DNA of 64,000 nt from Myotis daubentonii. Its lineage: Eukaryota; Chordata; Mammalia; Chiroptera; Vespertilionidae. Each line of letters starts with the position of its first letter. Position 1 is the stretch's first letter. Location: positions 144,505,549-144,569,548 of the forward strand of contig NC_081840.1 in assembly GCF_963259705.1 (NCBI RefSeq), in the 5' to 3' direction. Below are positions 57,478-64,000 of this stretch, in pieces. The notes under the pieces were generated by a model. It was not told where the DNA came from. It did no database searches and saw nothing but the letters and a program-made list of their open reading frames with translations. The position numbers and the translations under genes were made by a program.

Positions 57478-59968
57478 TATTTAATTTATACTATGCCTGT
57501 ATAGATAAATATCTCAAATATAATATGAATGGCTGCCAGCTAATAAAATCTATAAAAATTCTTAATTCCTATTGTACTAGAAAAATCAGGTATTAGTCAT
57601 TGCAGTAAATAAAAAATGTTAAAGGCAGGTATAAATGAAAGAAATAACTACATTGATAAATGTAAAGTAGAGAGAAAGTTAGGTCACTAAATGGAAACAT
57701 GTATAATGAATCATTTGATGTCTTATGTAAAAGTGTTTGGTGTTTATTGATAAATGATTTTTAATGGAAAAGTTCATATACAAAACATTAGTTTTAATCT
57801 GTGAAAAATAAGTGATTCTGTCATAATTAAGACATTTATGTGAAGAGATTATAATTCATCTCAGCTGCTCATGACACTATCAGCAAATATTCTGCCCATT
57901 GAGTTACAGACTCTATGTCACAATGAAGAAAGCCATTGAGAGGCTATTATTCTGAAATGAATGGTCTTCTCCAAGAATCAGGCATATTTCAAAACATTGA
58001 CAGTTAGACATAAGAAACTCATACACTTGGGGGGAAATGATTTCTATAAATAATCTAATAATTTGTAGTTATTGCTTCAAATAGCTTACAGGCCCCCAAA
58101 ATTGGTTATGGGTTCAATTGTGCAATTGCTTTGTTTGAATTTTAATATGTTGAGAAGTAAATCACTGTATGGTTTGATTAACCTAAAAAAACCTCTTTTT
58201 CCTTTGAATTGTAAACTAACATGTACCCCCTCATCAATGAGTTATCAACAACAGTATTTACAGAAGAATACACTGTATTTAGCTTTTTAAGTAATTAATT
58301 TCAATCTATAAAGATAATTTCACTTTATCATTTTAGATGCCAATTCACTGAAATCAGGAAATTGGTGGGATTTTAATGAATAAGTCACATAGCTTTAAAA
58401 AAAACTTTTCAAAAAAAAAGGTTTTCACTGTTAAACTTAGAATTATACAAGTCCATCCTTGTTCCAAGCGATGTTTTAATTGAAGTAAGTGGAAGGATGT
58501 TCATCTATGATCAACAATAAAATCACAACTGTGTTAACTATTGTTTTGTCTTCTGGGTTATAAAAGGACAGGACTAGAAAAACCTCTGGTTTCCTGGTTA
58601 TTTACCAAACATATCCACCTGCAAAATACCTCCTGCCCCACTCTCATTTGTGGTTCCCAGGACTGCAGCGCTCGGCACGTGTGCATCGACACCCGAGAGT
58701 GACAGGGCTGATGTGTGTCTTCTTGCGGTGCAGGGCTCACGGTCATGAGGGAATGGATGTGTAATTCTGTGCGGATACCAGCCAAGTAATATAATGTGGT
58801 GCCGTTAGGAACATTATTCATTGTTGATGAACACATACCTTTTCTGGTGAAACACATACATTTCAGAAAGAAATGCATAGATCATTTACGGAAGCACATT
58901 TATTATAGCAAAATGTGTACCTCAACTAATGAAACACATAGATCATAGAGTAAAATGGTTATACTTATATTGAGCAGACTTAACCATTTATGGAATCTTT
59001 GGGGACAAACCAGTTCTAGTTAGCAGGCAAAACTAAATTTACAAACAACACACTAAACTTTTTCTTGCACTAAATCTTTATTATTATTATTTTGTATTTC
59101 ACTTGCCACTTAAAACAAAGGAGTTCTATGTGACTTTTGCTCTACAGTTTTTTCTACAATTAATTATGCACGACTAACAGGATATATGCCTTTTAGCATC
59201 CTTGGAAGTGTGTTAACCAGCACGAAACATGAGGAACAGGGAGAAATTGAAATATGACGTTAAGGAAAGGCAGGGATTGTTTGGGGGTGCCAATTTATTG
59301 CTTCCCTTCAAATAAAATTTAGCACTTGCATTTTGACACAATTGTATTCTAGGACCAGCGGCACATCTTGACACAATCTACCTTTATCTGCAGTAACAAA
59401 TGCCAAGAAAAGCCAGAAATAGGATGTGAGTCAGTGCCCCTGCCCCTCCGGGGTCAGCAATAAACTATCAATTTCCACTGTATAAATTCAGTTAGCTCCG
59501 GCTCTCTATCGCCCTGAGGAATAGAGTGGTGGGTCAAACACTTTGTTTATGACTAAGGAATCCCTCAGCACACCAAGCTTTGACCATAACCCTAACTCAC
59601 CAGAGCTGGGAACGGATGTGAATTCCAGGCTCTTGCTTTAGTGAGAACATAATTCACGTGGATGAGCACTGCATTGAGAAACTTTGCAAGACTGATCTGA
59701 TTTGTATCATTGTTCTGTATTGTGTGTGAAAGTCTACCTTCTCTTAAACCTTGCAGAGTGGCCTTCTCCATCTTGTGACTTTTCTTTAAAAAGCAAAACT
59801 GAGTTGAAGAATTCTCTTCTTCATTTTGCTTCTCTTTTACCTATTAATACATGTGTGAACAAAGGTACAGAGAAATAAAGGAGGAAAAACAGTTAAATGC
59901 AGAAAATAATTCCCAAAGGAAGGTAAGCAAAGTCTTCCTATATGCATAATATAAATACTTTTTCTTTT
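57478..59968. other. unique-looking sequence, no gene
   Basis: A minus-strand open frame of 106 codons (58558-58878) is Cys/His-containing, but without a domain spacing I recognise, and its start lies in low-complexity sequence. No repeat family recognised. Confidence 0.45.
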
Positions 59969-60285
59969 TTTATTTATTGATTAAGATATTACATATGAGT
60001 CCTTATCCCCCCCATTGCTCCCCGACCCCCCACTCATGCCCTCACCCCCCTGGTGTCTGTGTCCATTGGTTAGGCTTATATGCATGCATACAAGTTCTTT
60101 GGTTGATCTCTCCCCCTTACCTCCACCCTCCCCTACCTTCCATCTGAGGTTTGGTGGTCTGATCGATGTTCCTCTGTCTCTGAATCTGTTTTTGTTCATT
60201 GTATTCCACGAATGAGTGAGACCATGTGATATTTATCTTTCTCTGACTGGCTTATTTCGCTTAGCATAATGCTCTTCAGTTCCAA
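59969..60285 (-). mobile_element. younger L1 3' UTR tail, 5'-truncated
   Basis: Same family as 30315-30689: 'GTCCATTGGTTAGGCTTATA', 'TGCATGCATACAAGTTC', C-rich runs and 'CTTATTTCGCTTAGCATAAT'. The flanks AATACTTTTT.. and AATGTTTTTA.. may be a blurred duplication. The overlapping 66-72-codon frames are by-products. Confidence 0.85.
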
Positions 60286-61379
60286 TGTTTTTATTCTTCA
60301 TTATTTAATGCAATGACTCCATCCAAATTTTGCTTACCTACATTCAGAGCAAGCCGATCTTAATTTAATCTCGTCTCTATTTTGGAGATCTTCTCCTTGA
60401 GATTCAAGACATTATTTAACCTTCTGATATTTGCAGCTGAAGTTAGAACTACCATCTTTTCCAACTTTGACTTAAAAACTTGGCTACAAATGTTCACTAT
60501 ATTTGAAAATTTAAATGCACTTATAGCACATCATCATTCAATCTTGCATTTGTTGTTTGTTTACCCGCCTTACCTCATGTTGTACAACCTTGATTCCTTG
60601 GGTACAGAGGTGTAGGAGATAAAATTGGATTAAATGGATTATTTAACATAATACACAATAGGTTTTTCCCTGAGTTACTCCACTTTTCCTTAAGTTATAG
60701 GAACTCATTTCATTATTCAGTGAACTCTCCAGTGACCCTGGGATTTCACTATATAATTTATGTTTCCTGATACAATTCAACAGTGTAATCTTATGATTTA
60801 TGTGCTTCATTTATAATTTGATCATCTTAGTATAATGCATGTTTTTCCACATGATTTATGTACTTTGTCCCATAATATATGTGTTTCCCTGTATGATATA
60901 TGTATTCATCAGCTATGTACTATGACCCTGGCGGCACATTCCTAGAAAAGGAGGTAGAACACCCCAGTCTGAGGGTAAGTCCTGAGGTTAATTGCAATCA
61001 ATTCACCTTCCACACAATTACACTTTCATCTGCAGGAGCTTGTGAAGTGAGCATGCTTAACATGGCAGCAGCAGGGAGGCAGCTGTGCACGTTCCTTTTG
61101 GCCCTAGATCCAAGAAAAAGCAAATTCCAGCAGCAGATCAGGGAATCTGAGCTACACAGCTCTGAAAAAATAATTTCAGGTGTCATTAATTATATTTCCA
61201 TTTTTCTGAGATAAACTGATCCAATCTATAACAAACACATATTTATGGAAAGATTGGCAAAAAATAAACTTTCATTTCAAGTAATCAGTTTTTTAAAATA
61301 GTTGTTACTTAAGAATTATTGAAACCATTCATAGGAAATTCTCCACAAAGCATTTTTTCTAAAGAATTTTCATTGAACT
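60286..61379. other. no gene; degenerate short repeats at 60745-60905
   Basis: A 104-codon plus frame (60900-61214) contains a splice-donor-like GAGGGTAAGT at about 60970 but no recognisable domain. I do not call it an exon. The degenerate repeat just upstream is described under findings. Confidence 0.4.
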
Positions 61380-61545
61380 CATTCATTCAACAAATACAAT
61401 TGTAACATTAAAATAATTTTGTTCATGTTTTGTGATTTTATGATATAAACACATACTTCAAAGAGCAATAGGATAAAAATATAGATAACATTAGATCCCA
61501 GCCCTCATTGATATGAGTAAAAAGACATAGAAAGAGAATTATGTT
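61380..61545 (-). mobile_element. L2-like LINE 3' end
   Basis: 'ACTCATTCATTCAACAAATA' then 'TAGATAACATTAGATCCCAG' and 'CCCTCATTGATATGAG' read as a diverged reverse L2 tail (TCATTCAACAAATATT..CCCTGCCCTCATGGAG). Confidence 0.5.
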
Positions 61546-61885
61546 AATATTTATTTACTTAAAGTAGAATAATGTTTACTTTAAGAAATTATAATTATTT
61601 TAATATTAATTATATACAGTATTTCTTAAGAAGTACCATTTATTTTTTTGGGGGGGGGGAATAAATAAACCAAAAATAATGATATCTAATTTGATATTTT
61701 CATATACAACAAATTTATTTTCAGACTAATTATAGATTCCATTGATATAACTATTGCTTCCTGAACCAGAAAGGTAATATAAAAATCAAACATTTTTTAA
61801 GTCTGAAAAAAATTAATCCTATGAATATATCAAATCTGGACTTCAAATCTGAACTTCTTATCTTCAGAAAAGGCCATAATCATCA

Positions 61886-64000
61886 TTTTTTTTATTAATT
61901 AAATCTTTATTGTTCATATTATTACATTTGTTCCTCTTTTTTCCCTCCATAACTCCCCTCCACCCAGTTCCCACCTCACTCCCCACCCACTGTCCTCATC
62001 CATAGGTGCACGATTTTTGTCCAGTCTCTTCCCGCATCACCCTCACCCCTTCCCCCGCCAAGAATAGTCAGTCCACTCCCTTTCTATGTCCCTGATTCTA
62101 TTATAATCACCAGTTTATTCTGTTCATCAGATTATTTATTCACTTGATTTTTAGATTCACTTGTTGATAGCTGTGTATTTGTTGTTCATAATTTGTATCT
62201 TTACCTTTTTCTTCTTCTTCCTCTTCTTTAAGGATACCTTTCAGCATTTCATATAATACTGGTTTGGTGGTGATGAACTCCTTTAGCTTTTTCTTATCTG
62301 TGAAGCTCTTTATCTGACCTTCAATTCTGAATGATAGCTTTGCTGGATAAAGTAATCTTGGTTGTAGATTCTTGGCATTCATCACTTTGAATATTTCTTG
62401 TCACTCCCTTCTGGCCTGCAAAGTTTCTGTTGAGAAATCAGCTGACAGTCGTATGGGTACTCCCTTGTAGGTAACTGACTTTCTTCCTCTTGCTGCTTTT
62501 AAGATTCTCTCTTTGTCTTTTGCTCTTGGCATTTTAATTATGATGTGTCTTGGTATGGTCCTCTTTGGATTCCTTTTGTTTGGGGTTCTCTGCGCTTCCT
62601 GGACTTGGGAGTCTATTTCTTTCACCAGGTAGGGGAAGTTTTTTGTCATTATTTCTTCAAGTAGGTTTTCCATATCTTGCTTTCTCTCTTTCTTTGGCAC
62701 CCCTATAATTCAGATGTTGGTACGCTTGAAGCTGTCCCAGAGGCTCCTTACACTATCTTCGTATTTTTGGATTCTTTTTTCATTTTGCTTTTCCGATTGG
62801 GTGTTTTTTGCTTCTTCATATTTCAAATTGTTGACTTGATTCTTGTGATCCTCTAGTCTGCTGTTGGGAGTCTGTATAATATTCTTTATTTCAGTCACTG
62901 TATGCTTAATTTCTACTTGGTCCTTTATCACAACCTCGAGGGTCTCAATAGATTTCTTGTAGGTCTCATTAAGTTTATCGGCAGTTTCTAGAAAATTGAA
63001 AAACCTTAAAAGTGTGGTTTTGAACTCTATATCCAGTCATTTGCTTTCCTCCATTTCTGTCATTTGTGTCCTTTTTCTTTGTCTCTGCATTTTTTATGCT
63101 TCCCTGTGTTGATAAAGTGGTTTTCTGTGCTAAGTGTCCTCTAGGGCCCAGTGGTTCAGCCTCCCCAATTACCTGAGGAGGACACTCTTGGTTCACCCCC
63201 CTTGTGGTCTTTGTGCACAGTCTTGTTATAGTTAAGCCTTGATTGTTGTAGGTATCATTGGGAGGAATTGACCTCCAGGCCAATTGGCTGTGAGAATCAG
63301 CTGTGTCTGCAGTGGGAGAACTTCTGTGCTGGAGCCACCCCTCCAGGGCAAGACTTGCTTCAATGGGGCTTTGGTGCTCACTGAGTCTGCCCCTTTATGT
63401 TTCCATGGAGCTGCAAACTGGATGGTCCCACTCTGACCTCTGCGTACACTGGCTCCTGGATCTCTAGGGAGGTGCTAATCCAGCTTCTACCTGAGGCTAT
63501 CCAGCAAAAGCCTCCCTGCAGGGCTTGGGAGGGGCAGGTCCCACGGGATCAACAGGAGGGGGTTAGCAGTTATGGCTGCTCTCAGAGGCTCCACTTCTCA
63601 GTGTCTCAGCAATCGCTGCAAGCCCCTCCAAGAGTAAGCTGCCCTTGAGTTCAGACCAATGTCAGACAGTCCTGCTTCTCCCATATGAGTCTGGGTCCCC
63701 AGAGACTCACCTGGAACTGGAGCTCAGAGCCTGAGACTCCCTCCCAACTAAAAACGACAACTGCGCCCTCAGCCGCCAGCCCTCTCCGCATGCACCTCCG
63801 TACCTCTGCACTTTACTTCCGCACTGAGCCTCCTCTGAGTCTCAGTATGCTTTTCTCTTTCCTTCTAGTTGTAGAATTTCCACTCAGCCAGCCTTCCTGT
63901 GGTTCTGGATGACGTCCGTTCCGTCTTTTAGTTGTATTTTTGAAGTGGTTGTGTGAGGCAGCAAACTCCGGTGTTTACCTATGCCGCCATCTTGGGTTTT
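61886..64000 (-). mobile_element. HAL1 (half-L1) retrotransposon, nearly full length
   Basis: On minus: a 5' region that opens with CCAAGATGGCGGC (63984-63996, the L1-type YY1 start motif), a GC-richer 5' UTR of about 900 bp, an L1 ORF1-like frame (63090-62140), a short 3' UTR of about 250 bp and a terminal A run seen as T at 61886-61893. No ORF2 follows ORF1, and the poly(A) comes directly after the 3' UTR, which is the HAL1 plan. The 5' boundary is at or just past the window edge, so the 5' target duplication cannot be seen. A deletion derivative of full L1 is the alternative. Plus-strand frames in the 5' UTR are by-products. Confidence 0.83.
62140..63090 (-). pseudogene. HAL1 ORF1 (L1 ORF1p-like), three in-frame TGA
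   Basis: L1 ORF1p is a trimeric RNA-binding protein with a coiled coil, RRM and C-terminal domain that coats the element RNA. Here one continuous 317-codon frame starts at ATG 63090 and stops at 62140. It is interrupted only by TGA at 63037-63039 (codon 18), 62710-62712 and 62401-62403. No frameshift occurs: the start and all segments share the same phase. Visible parts are the coiled coil (about codons 45-125, 'SRLEDHKNQVNNLKYEEA', 'KRIQKYEDSVRSLWDSFKR'), the RRM side ('RHIIIKMPRAKDKERILKAA', 'KSVTYKGVPIRLSADFSTET') and the C-terminal domain ('LQPRLLYPAKLSFRIEG', 'KLKEFITTKPVLYEML'). The length is near the family norm (human L1 ORF1p is 338 residues). The latter two TGA fall where L1 relatives have Arg/Trp and Trp. 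Confidence 0.87.

Noticed and set aside
58558..58878. 106-codon Cys/His-containing frame as a zinc finger
   Set aside because: Cys and His spacing does not fit C2H2 or other finger patterns.
60900..61214. Possible exon with GAGGGTAAGT donor
   Set aside because: A donor-like word is common by chance; the frame runs past it, and there is no convincing acceptor or protein similarity.
61886..64000. Full-length L1
   Set aside because: ORF1 is followed directly by a short 3' UTR and poly(A) with no ORF2, so HAL1 fits better.

Overview
This window is AT-rich, gene-poor mammalian nuclear DNA, almost certainly from a vesper bat (Vespertilionidae, e.g. Myotis or a relative). The diagnosis rests on three things found together: abundant tRNA-derived Ves SINEs, many non-autonomous Helitrons of the HeliBat type (5' TCCTATATAATAAAAG, a 3' GTGCAC..GTGCAC hairpin followed by CTAG, inserted between A and T), and two SPIN hAT transposons with perfect 8-bp target duplications. 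Ancestral mammalian repeats (MIR, L2, MLT1, old L1, Tigger, Charlie-type hAT) make up the older layer. I find no protein-coding gene, exon, tRNA, rRNA or CRISPR array that I can defend. The open frames are short, and most of the longer ones lie in GC-rich tandem repeats inside Helitrons.

Layout. 1-9 kb: L1 3' end, Tigger/MER2-like element, L2, MIR, SPIN copy 1 (2966-3291), then largely unique AT-rich sequence. 8.4-9.7 kb: L1 ORF2 endonuclease fragment and a Ves SINE. 14.5-17.2 kb: a Ves SINE, a composite two-module Helitron and a minisatellite-bearing Helitron. 19-24 kb: SINEs and simple repeats. 24.4-28.3 kb: a dense Helitron cluster, including a three-module array. 28.5-34.4 kb: MLT1 LTR, then a long antisense L1 hosting a younger L1 tail and SPIN copy 2, followed by a Charlie-type hAT and a mariner MITE. 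34.7-41.8 kb: mostly unique sequence with two SINEs and a small CpG-rich patch near 39.6 kb. 41.8-47.7 kb: an old hAT split by a Helitron, then a decayed sense-strand L1 carrying two SINEs and two Helitrons. 49.1-52.1 kb: an antisense L1 carrying two SINEs, a Helitron and a younger L1 tail. 53.5-54.6 kb: a second copy of the 15-kb composite Helitron. 54.6-61.8 kb: mostly unique. 61.9-64 kb: a nearly full-length HAL1 (half-L1) whose ORF1 is one frame broken only by three TGA codons.

Nothing here works as an operon or pathway; the elements relate by nesting and shared ancestry. The strongest observations are: (i) four Helitron loci share one fused A-B module architecture with the same junction, in which the internal 3' terminator lacks the hairpin and CTAG; (ii) an 80-bp unit inside module A varies from 1 to 4 copies; (iii) module A carries CCAAT, octamer and YY1-like motifs close together; (iv) one B module carries two convergent CTCF-core-like motifs; (v) the HAL1 is nearly intact.
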